Source: Earliella scabrosa
Lineage: Eukaryota; Basidiomycota; Agaricomycetes; Polyporales; Polyporaceae
Direction of reading: 5' to 3'
NCBI GenBank assembly: GCA_022605405.1
Contig: JABYQQ010000018.1
Coordinates: 992,001 to 1,056,000 of the forward strand
DNA length: 64,000 bases
Part shown: piece after piece, positions 12,430 through 21,482 of the stretch
Layout of the letters: every line of letters begins with the position of its first letter
Position numbering within the stretch: the first letter of the stretch is position 1
The notes under the pieces: generated by a model
Database searches by the model: none
What the model was told of the DNA's origin: nothing
Seen by the model: only the letters and a program-made list of their open reading frames with translations
Translations under genes and position numbers: made by a program

Positions 12430-13269
12430 CTCCCTGCCTATACATTTCTGACCTGTATATAGCTGAACAGTCTGTCATCCTCGATACATCAGACGGTTGT
12501 GAAACTACGGTGTGATTTGTGTGCCGTCCACGCGAACCGCGGGAACGCAAAAGATCCGTGCATGATGTGGGGCGTGTGGAGGGCGCCCCTCGGGCTACAC
12601 GGCTAGCTGATACCAACGGAACGGCAGTCTCGATCACTCTCGGACCAAAGCACGTACACTGCTCATATAGTATAGAATGGGGACATATACCCCGATTGGC
12701 ATCGGAACTGCCGGACAATATGCTGAATACAATACACTACGCGCTTGTGCCTGTTGAAGCCAAATAAATCACATACAAACGTGAATATCTGCTGAACGGA
12801 GGGGCCTATGTATGTGGGAGGTCAGATACTGCTCGAGAATGCAAAGATATATATGTATGCCAAATTTGACGAGGGACGGCAGAGTGTCCCGCTCAGAACA
12901 CACAAAACAAATGTTAAGGAGAACACCTGTTCGACGCAAAAGTGCGAGTTGCACGCCATTATGCTTGCACACAATCCGGATTTTGTAAATACATCCGTAC
13001 ATCGTCATACTTGGTCAGAATGCTCGTCTGACATGGCTGAGGGGTCTGAAACGATTTGAATTGACATGGAGGAAGGGAAACGTACATACAAGTCCAATCT
13101 CGCTGGAAGAGAGGACGATCGGGCATTGGATCTGGGTGATCTGGCTGTAAGACGGTGCGTGTCGCACTTAGACGCCTGGCTCTGTTGCTCGGTCCCCACG
13201 ACCATCTCCCTCGCATCCGACCTCGTCCTCCCCTCTGCTTTCGCTCTTCCCTCTCCGATCGCGCCGATC
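12430..13269. other. Spacer between transposase and second cargo gene
   Basis: 840 bp with no supported gene: the 3' end of the transposase unit and the promoter of the next gene. Several TATATA-like runs (12454, 12664, 12846) are present but none is at a convincing distance from the ATG at 13270. Confidence 0.5.
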
Positions 13270-14488
13270 ATGGGTACAGGTACCGAGGTCGACAATGACG
13301 GCCCGTTCTGGGTCGTTCTAGGGGGGACGGAGGAGATGACTGGGATCTGGCAGTACCAGCGGTACGCCCTCGTCTTCTCTTCCACGAGAACATGTCCTTA
13401 ACGTAATTTTAGCCCTCCCAACGTAGCCCTGGGAAGATTCAGGCCCCTCGTTCCCATCGTTGTCATCGTGAAAACCGCCGAAGACGCCGCCCGCGTCAAC
13501 GTCCTCAACACCGAGATCTTCGCGCGGGTCGACCCCGACGACTATCGCGCTCTCAAGGCGGCGATATCCCAATCGCCCACGGTGAGCAGCTTGTTTGCAC
13601 AGTACGGCAAGCTCTACGCCTTCCGCTGGGCCGAAGAGCCCGGGATCTATGTGTCGTTCACCTGGTATGTGGCCTGCGTGTCGTTCTGCCCGCCTCGCTG
13701 ATCAATTCCGATCTACCCAGGCCGGAGGTAGAGCACTACAAGAGCTTCTCAGGCGCGAAGTATCAAGGCTTTGAGAGCTTCGCCGATGCTCTCCTCTTCA
13801 TGATCGACAAGGAGCCGTACAAGACCCTCGGCCAGGGCCCTCGGCCTCCTCCCCAGCGCATCCAACCTGGGACTCAAGGCCCTCCTCCCCCTCCTGGTAC
13901 GATGCCGTCAGTCTCCCGCGGCGGCGCGCAGCCCACCATCCCTCCCTTCATCAGTGCCTTTGGGCGGGTGGAAGGACAGGGATATGCAGGGGGCAGTGCG
14001 TCGGCTCGGGCGTCTCCAGTGAAGGTCGGTTCTGCGTCGGTCGCCCATCGCGATCGCTCCCCGATCAAGACCATGGCGGGGTCCTCGTTTGTCAAGACTG
14101 AGCCGCGGGACGACATCGACCAGCTCTCCCACTGTAAGTACGCTACCTCTCTATCATGATTCTGCGATGCTGACCGATGGTTTGTCTAGTCATGAGGCTG
14201 ATGTTTGACTCCTTGCCGGCGGAGACTCGGGCGCTCCGCTCGTTGGTTGGGCCGCTCCCATGCCAAGACCCCGCCGCCTCAGGCGCGCCTCCGCTGACTT
14301 TCGGTCAGCGTGCCGATGCCCTTCTGCGCGAGCGTAACTTGAGCGCGGCCGAGTACCTGACGGTCCTTCAGGCTTGCCTGTACAGTGTCAACGCTCGTGC
14401 CTTTGGCTACGCCCTGCACCGCGAGTTAGACTGGGTCCAGGAGGACGGCGAGGAGCTTTGGCACTGGCTTGAAATTCCGCTCCTGTAG
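13270..14488 (+). CDS. Viroplasmin/RNase H1-N-like protein carried by KDZ element
   Basis: Four exons close in phase: 13270-13361, 13413-13664, 13721-14133, 14190-14488 (351 aa). After a 20-residue start comes PFWVVLGG and a divergent alpha/beta region. Around residues 110-155 there is GIYVSFTW, then FSGAKYQGF and SFADALLFM. That pattern (GIY..W, then GAKYQ.F, then a short helix) is the signature of the small viroplasmin/RNase H1 N-terminal fold, which binds RNA-DNA or double-stranded nucleic acid (family knowledge). A Pro-rich linker and a C-terminal helical segment (ALRSLVGPLPC to LDWVQEDGEELWHWLEI) follow. No RNase H catalytic domain is present. Its place between the transposase and the HMG-like gene inside the TIRs suggests a role in transposition or element regulation; this is inference. 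Nothing else in it looks viral. Confidence 0.65.
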
Positions 14489-14745
14489 TGGGGCGTTGTT
14501 CCTCTCTGCATCATGCTGTACAATGTATCTCTGTGGTATCTGTGGATGTGTGTACTGGGGTGTTCTGCTGCTGTTGTATGGCTGGTGTGAATGTTGAATA
14601 TGCGTGTCTTGTTTGTGAATCCCACGTGACTCAGTTTCCTTGACCACGGGAGGTCCTGCACTCCCACGTATGTAAATTTTTGTCATTGTTCACGCTTCTA
14701 TTCCCACTGTGCCCCGCCTCCAAGTCTACACATCTTCTCGCGCCG

Positions 14746-16672
14746 ATGCCTGTCATAAACGAGGAAGGGGTGCTAAAATTGTCCAACAAGGACCGCGCCG
14801 GTCCAGGGAAGCAAGTGTCAGAACCATGGCGTCACCGCAAGACTCCGATCAAGCCGTCTGAAGAGGAGCTGGCGAAGAAGCAGAAGGCGCGCGATGAGAA
14901 GAAGGAGAAGATGAACGAGGCAATCAACTTCGCGCGGGAGTACATTTGGGGACTCATGGAGTGTCTCCATGATGATTTCCCAGAGCACACCGCGGACTGG
15001 TTTTACCAGCTCATCATGCAGCAACCCAAGTGGACGAAAAAGAAGACGCGCGCAGTTTCTCCATGGAACGCGTACCTGAGCTTGAAGGTTCCCGAGTACA
15101 ATGACGGTACGTGGTACATACGACATTGTTGGATGAACGTGTGAACGAACTATGAATAGACCTCGTCGACGAAAACGGCGAGGACGCGAACCGAGCACGC
15201 GTGTCCGACGGCGTTCTAAATGGGCTCCGCAAGATCTGGAATGAGATGACCCCCGCAGAGAAGACTGCTCTCACGGCGGACCGCGTCAAAGAGCTGCAAG
15301 AACGCCGTGATAATCGCGCCAAGGGCATCCGCAACGTCCCGCTTGCCGCGTTCCATGACACGCGCATCACCCTCAAGGGTGTCTATGACGAGGTGCGTCC
15401 CCGGATTTCTGCCCCAGGGTTTTTCGCGACTGAGTTGGATATGCAGCTCACACATCTCAACACGCGCACGGACACGGAGATCCTGTTTATCGCGGTCCGG
15501 GGCAAGCTCGCAGCATACAACAAGCCCGCGGTGTTCTATACCAACGAGCGCCTCCGCCAGTGCGCTGAGGCGATTCTGGGCTGCACGCTGCTGGAGCTCG
15601 GCATTCGCATGGAGGCATATTGTATCTCAGGCGTCGAAAGTGAGTTACATAATGGTGCCTGTAACAAATGCGAACTCTAACGGTGCCTCTGTCTTACAGA
15701 GGTGGTCGAGAATCAGCTTCAACGCACCTTGCTGCTCAAGCATCAGCTGGCAGGGCTTCTCCTTGCCCTCTGTCGTGAGTCTTGTGAAGTTCTCTGTACT
15801 CTGCACTAGCTAACATGCCTGTAGAGAAGACGAGCAAGCGCGGGACCATCCACAAGATGAATTACGTCAACTTCGACGACGCCATCACCGCGAAGTTCGG
15901 AATCGTCAGAGAGGCGTGGCCGCCTGGCGTGCCCTTCCAGTCCCCTAGCGCCATGACACACCTCGAGGCCGAGATCTGCTTGCACGCCTTCCAGAACAAT
16001 GCGGCGCGCTTTCGGTCCCTGACCGACGAGGAATGGCGCGAGTGGCTCAAGGCGCGCTACACCCCGAAGGCTCTTGAAGAGCCCGCCGCCGCCGAGGGAG
16101 ATCCCGCTGACAGCGCCGCTCAGGCGTCAGGCGTCATCGAGACTGCCGAGACTGCCGAGACTCCCACAGCCGCAACTCCGGCGGGATCGAGCACCACCTC
16201 CGAGACGACTGGAGAGAACGTCGGCCCCACGGTCCCCACGGCAGAGCCCACGGCTACGACTGCGCCGTCTCCGCGTGCAGGCGACAAGCACCCGGCCGAT
16301 GTGCCCGCTGAGGGTTCGGAGGCACGCAAGAGGGCGCGCGTTGAGCCTGCTCCCGCCATGACCGTCAACTTCATCAATTCCGTTACGCCCATCGGAGGAG
16401 GCGTCTTCGAGGTCCCGAAGGCGAAGCGGCAGCCGCGCTCCGACAAAGGCAAGTCTCGCGGTCCTTACAAGAAGAAGGGCGCGAACGAGAACCAGGCCCC
16501 GGACACCACCGGCAGTGAACCCGCCCCTCGGAAGCCCCAGCCCAAGCCTCGCGCGAGGAAGGCGAAGCCTGCGACGACGACTACGGAAGCGGGCACGTTG
16601 CCCGCTGCGACTCCGACGCCTGTCCCCACGACGGCGGGCTCTTTGTCCGCCGTAGCGCCGCCCGCCGCATAA
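14746..16672 (+). CDS. HMG-box-like DNA-binding protein carried by KDZ element
   Basis: Four exons close in phase: 14746-15106, 15160-15639, 15700-15774, 15825-16672 (587 aa). A basic N-terminus is followed by an HMG-box-like segment at about residues 105-180: TRAVSPWNAYLSLKVPEYND, an acidic insert, then LNGLRKIWNEMTPAEKTAL, which matches the helix 1 and helix 2 pattern of HMG boxes. A middle region (TEILFIAVRGK, LGIRMEAYCISGV, MNYVNFDDAI, WPPGVPFQSP) resembles uncharacterised proteins I associate with Agaricomycete genomes. The tail is Ala/Thr/Pro-rich with Lys/Arg clusters (RKRARVEP, PKAKRQPRSDKGKSRGPYKK), likely nuclear-localisation and DNA contacts. The expected role is binding or bending DNA in the nucleus, perhaps at the long TIRs. 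The TIR begins 507 bp downstream of the stop. Confidence 0.7.
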
Positions 16673-17179
16673 GCACTCTCCGAGTCTCTCATGCTCTCAT
16701 CCCTCCTCCTTGCGTGTCTCCTTCATCCCCTTCACTGTCGTTACTCGTACTATAGTATAAACTATGCGCCTCACGATATTGACTTCTCAATAGTACTAAG
16801 TACTTATGTTCTATTTACTATTGAATTGAATATGATATGCTTGAGATGCTGACATAAGTCTCTCGGCATTGCGACTTCAGGCACTGTGATGTCATCCCGC
16901 CTGTCCGCCGTAACCGATGACCCACCAATCTCGCGCCGCCACGAACGCCGACGCTGGACGGTGAGTGATGGCGGGCACTGGAGGCGGACGCGAGTGGGGC
17001 GGCGCGCACGCCCTTCCACACTCAACGTTCAATGCTGATGTCATCTGTCCATAGCTGTTCTGCCACGTCACGCCCACTGACCCTCTCCACTTGGATGGTG
17101 GTGTTCGCGCAACAATTGGTATATGGCGAGCGGTACAGCGCGACCGCGAGCGCACTGTGGTTCACAGCGACGGCGCGAG
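16673..17179. other. 3' subterminal region of KDZ element
   Basis: 507 bp between the last cargo gene and the right TIR. Only short open frames are present. It starts with a CT-rich 3' flank and an AT-rich patch at 16750-16830. Confidence 0.6.
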
Positions 17180-17794
17180 GGCGGGCACGGGGCGCGAGGC
17201 GGCGGGGCGGTGCGCGCGCTCTTCTGTACACAACGCTGATGTATCTTCTAGATAGCCGAGGCGGGCGTGATGCCGCGCTGCGCCAGCGCGCTCGGCTGAC
17301 CGAATGTTCCGCTTGGCACACCTGCCTTCAGCTCCCCCCTACCAATCGGTGCTCTGTGTGTAGACTATAGCGGTGCGTAAACAGCACCATTGTATTCGCG
17401 CTGACTACTAGTACAGGATAGAAAAAAGAACGGGCCAAAACGGCCCAGGGGACGCGGAGCTAGCGAGCTCGCTGTGGCCGACAGCGAGCTCGAGGGAGGG
17501 ACACAGCGAGCGCGCGGGCGGGCTGATGGGCGCGCGTACGGAGGGCGGAAGGATAGCCGAGGACGGGCGCGCTCCCATCACTCCTCCTCGGCTATGCTGG
17601 GCTGCCGAGGATGGCCGAGAACCCGCCGGTGGCTGGAGGACTTGGGCTATTAGAGGGGCAGACCGCCTTCCTTATAGGAATTACAGAAGGTTTTAATGGC
17701 GGTAGGAGCTAGGTAGCACTTCAAGCTAGCTTAGCTTGCCATACCGGGGGCACGTGGCAGGCTAAGCTAGCTTGATTGTTGTGATGATCAGGTG
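17180..17794 (-). repeat. Right terminal inverted repeat (615 bp)
   Basis: Inverted copy of 8003-8617 with four transition differences; it ends ATGATCAGGTG at 17794. Confidence 0.95.
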
Positions 17795-17802
17795 TTGCCT
17801 TC
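17795..17802 (+). repeat. Right target-site duplication of KDZ element
   Basis: TTGCCTTC, identical to 7995-8002. Together they define the empty site as one copy of this octamer. Confidence 0.95.
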
Positions 17803-18335
17803 GTTGGGAGCGCTTTGGAACGTGAGCGCTTAGCCTTGACCGAATTGAGATGGGGCAAATGTGGCAGAAGGAGCAGATACGTAGCAAAGCAGCAAAGTCA
17901 ACGACGCCTCGTGCCAGTGGATCCCGAACTCCTCCGGCGGTGTACCAATGTCGAAGTTAGCGCGAAGTCCGGGAACATCCGTGCCACCGCCGGATGAAAC
18001 CGGATTGACCGTGTGAACAGGCCACTGGTTGGGAGACTTTTGTAAGGAGATCGGTTAGTAAGCGTACCTTACTAAGCACGACGAATGAAGTGGTGTCGGG
18101 AACTAGTGGTTATGTCGCGAACGGCCACTGCACACTGGTTACAGCTCTGACAGACCAGTCAGGGTGGAGACATGTAAGTTGTTTGGCGGAGGACAGGGAG
18201 TCTTTTCTTTGAGAAGGCACGTGGGGAGCGGAAGGTTGCGTCAACACAACCCGCTGAACGCACGGAGTGATCCATCCGAGGAAGCCTAACGCGGATTGCA
18301 GAAGATGACAGGCAAAAAGCGGGTGGTGGGGAGGA
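17803..18335. other. Right flank of KDZ insertion, no gene
   Basis: Short open frames only. This is the upstream region of the first copy of the tandem gene family. Confidence 0.5.
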
Positions 18336-18340
18336 TATAA
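18336..18340 (+). promoter_or_regulatory. TATA box of tandem copy 1
   Basis: GGATATAAG lies 48 bp before the ATG at 18384, a usual spacing for fungal TATA promoters. Confidence 0.6.
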
Positions 18341-18383
18341 GTACTTATGCTGTACTGTACGAACACTGCCGGTTTCTGACACC

Positions 18384-18965
18384 ATGTCTGTCCCTTCAGT
18401 CACCAAGCGATACCAGTCCGCCTCCTCTCACTGGCCTCCTCAGTTCGAGGAGCTCTTTGTTCGGTGGGAGTCGGTGGTACAGCTGAGAAGCACCGACATG
18501 GAGCGAGAGGACTCCGTACACATCTACCGACTTCTCGCTCCTCCCCTACGACCTCTCCACAAGCAACAGTACATCTCGCTGCTTAGCGTTTACCCTGCCG
18601 TTCTGCGGACTACCGTCCCGCTCCCACCGGCATTTCAGACCTACGACGCGCACATTCGGGGTCGTATCTTGATGGTGGGGCCGCCTATCGATGGATGGAG
18701 CACGGTTGCTGTCGAAAATGAATGCAAGGCGAGCGTGGCGGAGAGGGTCGTGGTGAGAGTGCCGCATTCATCGAGGGTTCTGCATGGATGTGGAGATGCT
18801 GCGGGAAGTCGAGAGGGTGAGGCAAGGGGCTATGGAGATCTTGGGGATAGGGCGTGTTTCAGACCTCCGATATGCGGGACAAGGTGTGGCGGAGAGCGTT
18901 GTATACTCGACGTCGCTGGAGGAGGATGGTCCGCGGTGGGACTCCATGGTGACGGCGTGGTGTAG
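18384..18965 (+). CDS. Unrecognised tandem family, copy 1
   Basis: Intronless 193-aa protein, first of three tandem relatives (with 19122-19754 and 20949-21482). Shared landmarks are an early RW, then (V/I)YRLLAPPLRPL, a SVYPAVLR block, YDAHIRGRI, GWSTVAVENEC and a VVVRVP strand. Near the C-terminus all three have a Phe followed by a Cys pair, here CFRPPICGTRCGGERC. The alternating hydrophobic pattern suggests a small beta-barrel (Tudor- or SH3-like), but I cannot assign a known family or function. There is no signal peptide or membrane segment. The conserved C-terminal motif argues that the full frame is real although this copy has diverged most in its tail. Confidence 0.65.
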   Translation: MSVPSVTKRYQSASSHWPPQFEELFVRWESVVQLRSTDMEREDSVHIYRLLAPPLRPLHKQQYISLLSVYPAVLRTTVPLPPAFQTYDAHIRGRILMVGPPIDGWSTVAVENECKASVAERVVVRVPHSSRVLHGCGDAAGSREGEARGYGDLGDRACFRPPICGTRCGGERCILDVAGGGWSAVGLHGDGVV

Positions 18966-19083
18966 GGCGTGGATGGACAGGGAGATCACGTAGAGCGGGT
19001 GAAAAAGGAAAGCGGTGGCCTTGAGCGCGTACGTAACATCGTCATCCATTGTGACCTCGCACGAGCGGGTGACCGCGGTCGAA

Positions 19084-19090
19084 ATATATA
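19084..19090 (+). promoter_or_regulatory. TATA box of tandem copy 2
   Basis: ATATATA 32 bp before the ATG at 19122; it favours that ATG over the one at 19098. Confidence 0.5.
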
Positions 19091-19121
19091 GACGAGAGTG
19101 GGCCGCACGCGTGCCCACACA

Positions 19122-19754
19122 ATGGCTATCACACTCCTCCATGAACGGAACGCCGCAGCTCCACCCTACACTACACCCCTTCTATCCCGGTGGGAACAGT
19201 TCCTCGACGTTCCTCTCCACCATGAAGAAGCAACGACGACGCGGGTCCCAATGTATCGACTTCTCACTACTCCCTCACGACCCGTAGACGTTGGAGACCG
19301 CGTCACGGTACTTGCAGCGTATCCGGCGTCCGTTCGTGATCCGGGGGCCCCCAGAGAGCTGCACGACCTCTACGACCCGCACGTCTGCGGGAAGATCGTC
19401 CGCATATCCCAACCACGAGAGGGATGGGTTGCTGCAACCCTGGAGAACGAGTGCAGGAGGGTGGAATGGAGCTATGCGGCCGTCATCATCCCGAATATTC
19501 AAGGGTGTGTGGGAAGCGCTCAAATGAACCGTTCCCCATGGCCCCAGAGTCCTCGGGCGGCGGATGACCGTCGGTTGTGGTTCAAGCCAGCCGATGAAGG
19601 AACGAGATGCGGAGGTGCACGGTGTGGCTTGGGAGGCATATCGAATGGGCCGAGGAGCGACGGTGACGGGGATGGGTCGGACGATGACGATTGGGAAGGC
19701 AGTGATTCCAGTGCAGAACCTGTCATCGAGATCAGCGACGAGATAGTGGAGTAG
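19122..19754 (+). CDS. Unrecognised tandem family, copy 2
   Basis: Intronless 210-aa protein starting MAITLLHERN. It keeps the family landmarks: LLSRWEQF, VPMYRLLTTPSRPVDVGDRV, LAAYPASVRDPG, LYDPHVCGKIV, EGWVAATLENECRR and, near the C-terminus, WFKPADEGTRCGGARC. Unlike copies 1 and 3 it ends in a strongly acidic, Asp-rich tail (DGDGDGSDDDDWEGSDSS, then EPVIEISDEIVE), which might contact a basic partner such as histones (speculative). Function unknown. Confidence 0.7.
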   Translation: MAITLLHERNAAAPPYTTPLLSRWEQFLDVPLHHEEATTTRVPMYRLLTTPSRPVDVGDRVTVLAAYPASVRDPGAPRELHDLYDPHVCGKIVRISQPREGWVAATLENECRRVEWSYAAVIIPNIQGCVGSAQMNRSPWPQSPRAADDRRLWFKPADEGTRCGGARCGLGGISNGPRSDGDGDGSDDDDWEGSDSSAEPVIEISDEIVE

Positions 19755-20948
19755 CTTGGCCATTGACTTCACCGTGTTCGATGTAACATGTCCGCTTGTC
19801 TAGCATTGATCAGCATTGATCGAGTCTTGGCCGAAGCTCGGAGTCGATGTGCGGTCGACGAAACGATGTTGGTCTAGAAAGGCAATCCCTTCTCTTCTAC
19901 GAACAGCGATTGAATGCCTCTCGCCGGAAGGAGGAAAACCATACTCGTCGTGCAACGGCAAATCGTCCGCTGCCAGTGCTGTGCAGTGAGTGGGTCGACG
20001 TCTCCGGGCAAGTTAGTGGAGAACTGTACAACCAGAAACATGACTACAGTGTTCAAGCGTTCGCGGTCGAGTGCTCCGCAAATGGAATATCGATGATAAA
20101 CCATTTGCTGCGAGCTAGGAGATTCACAGAGGTGCCGAGGACACGTAGCAATAGCTCCTCGCGGTTGCCGGGAAACAGAGGATACTATACGGTTCGCCGG
20201 CGGCTACTGGATTAGTGGGGCGGTTTCATCGTAAAATAGTTTCATCTGATTAGATGACCTATGAGCTGGTGCTACGGCAAATCCGACTCAGTGAAGCCCT
20301 TCCCGCCTTGGATACAAGAAGGCGATGCGCGACGGGGAAGTACAGAACGTGTAAGCTGTTCGGGGCGGTCGGAGACGGGAGGCAAAGTGTGAGATATGAT
20401 TGCGGCAGGCCGAATTGCCTAGACAAGGTGAATGCGGAGACAATGAGTCGGAAGCATACAACCGTGATATGTGCACGGACCTTGGAATTGAGTTTGTGCT
20501 GCGCCCGCCCAACAGGAACGGGAGTTGATTGGATCATCGATAACGACCGAGTCATCGATAAGTGGGTACTTCGCCGTTCTGAGTCTCCTAGTATGGAACC
20601 GCGCCACCAAGTGGCGTAGAACAGCACAAGAAGTACCACCGCTGAGTCGGGCTGCGCAAACTGGAAGTCGCGACTGGCACGGAGCCTGTCGTTGCAGAAC
20701 GAAGAATGCGTTAAAGCTGGATTGAATACTCGCGAAGGAGAATTGTGCAGCCCACCGCTTCGATGCGAAACGCCACGACCGACGCGACCCGCGAGTGCGG
20801 TGACTCTACCACAGTTGTCCTCCCACCACACCCCCTCTCTCCCAGCACGATTGGGTACCAATGCTCGTCGACGTATCCGTACGACCCCGCGCACCTGCGT
20901 GGCGCAGTAGGCGGCGCGCCTGACCCGCCGCGGCCAGCGGATCTCGCG
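19755..20948. other. Spacer between tandem copies 2 and 3
   Basis: 1.2 kb with open frames on both strands but no recognisable motif. It is twice as long as any spacer between copies 1 and 2, so a decayed copy may have been lost here; I see no remnant. Confidence 0.4.
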
Positions 20949-21482
20949 ATGTCAACGAAGCCGAGCCGCCCCCCCATGGAGATCTTGGCGAGGTGGAAAG
21001 CGTACGGACCTACGAGGGGTCTTCGGGAAGATACGCACGTATACCGGCTTCACGCCCTGCCACCGAGACCATTGGACGTTGGTATGCAAGTGAGGCTGTT
21101 GGCGACGTCGCCCGTGCTGTACCGGATACCGGGAGTCATCCCGAAGATGCACGATACGTACGACCCCCATGTCGTAGGCCTTATCACCGACATACGATCT
21201 GGGGAAGGCGGTTGGGTAACGGTGGGCATCCGGAACAGATGCAGGCGGAACGTGGTGCAGAGAGTGGAGGTGGAAGTTCCACAGCAGCCGGGAATAACGA
21301 TCGCGCGGAGACTGTGCAGCGTATCAGCCGAGATGCACGGCGCGAGCATGACGGAGGGGCTGGAGAGCGTGGACTGGTTCTACAGGCCACCTGTACTCCC
21401 TCGATGCCGTGCTGAAGGCTGTGTTGACAATCGAGCGAGGCACAAGTTCGATATCCCCGACACCCTTGTATTCCGGATATAG
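20949..21482 (+). CDS. Unrecognised tandem family, copy 3
   Basis: Intronless, 177 aa from MSTKPSRPP. Family landmarks: EILARWKAYG, HVYRLHALPPRPLDVGMQV, LATSPVLYRIPGVIP, TYDPHVVGLI, GGWVTVGIRNRCRR, VVQRVEVEVP and the C-terminal WFYRPPVLPRCRAEGC. The frame is open a further 68 codons upstream, but homology to copies 1 and 2 begins at this ATG. No TATA box is obvious. Function unknown. Confidence 0.65.
   Translation: MSTKPSRPPMEILARWKAYGPTRGLREDTHVYRLHALPPRPLDVGMQVRLLATSPVLYRIPGVIPKMHDTYDPHVVGLITDIRSGEGGWVTVGIRNRCRRNVVQRVEVEVPQQPGITIARRLCSVSAEMHGASMTEGLESVDWFYRPPVLPRCRAEGCVDNRARHKFDIPDTLVFRI

Larger units (their letters stand above)
8003..17794 (+). mobile_element. Complete KDZ-superfamily DNA transposon, 9,792 bp
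   Basis: The element starts CACCTGATCATCAC and ends with the reverse complement. The inverted repeats are 615 bp each, with only four mismatches, all transitions. It is flanked by perfect 8-bp duplications of TTGCCTTC. Inside are three intact multi-exon genes, all on the plus strand: a KDZ transposase (8953-12429), a viroplasmin/RNase H1-N-like protein (13270-14488) and an HMG-box-like protein (14746-16672). No coding frame is broken. The near-identical repeats point to a recent insertion and possibly a still mobile, autonomous copy. The TET/JBP gene often discussed alongside fungal KDZ elements is not in this copy; one lies 25 kb away. Confidence 0.95.

Noticed and set aside
13270..14488. 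Integrated pararetrovirus
   Set aside because: Only the small viroplasmin-like fold is present; there is no reverse transcriptase, protease, coat or movement gene, and the gene sits within DNA-transposon TIRs.
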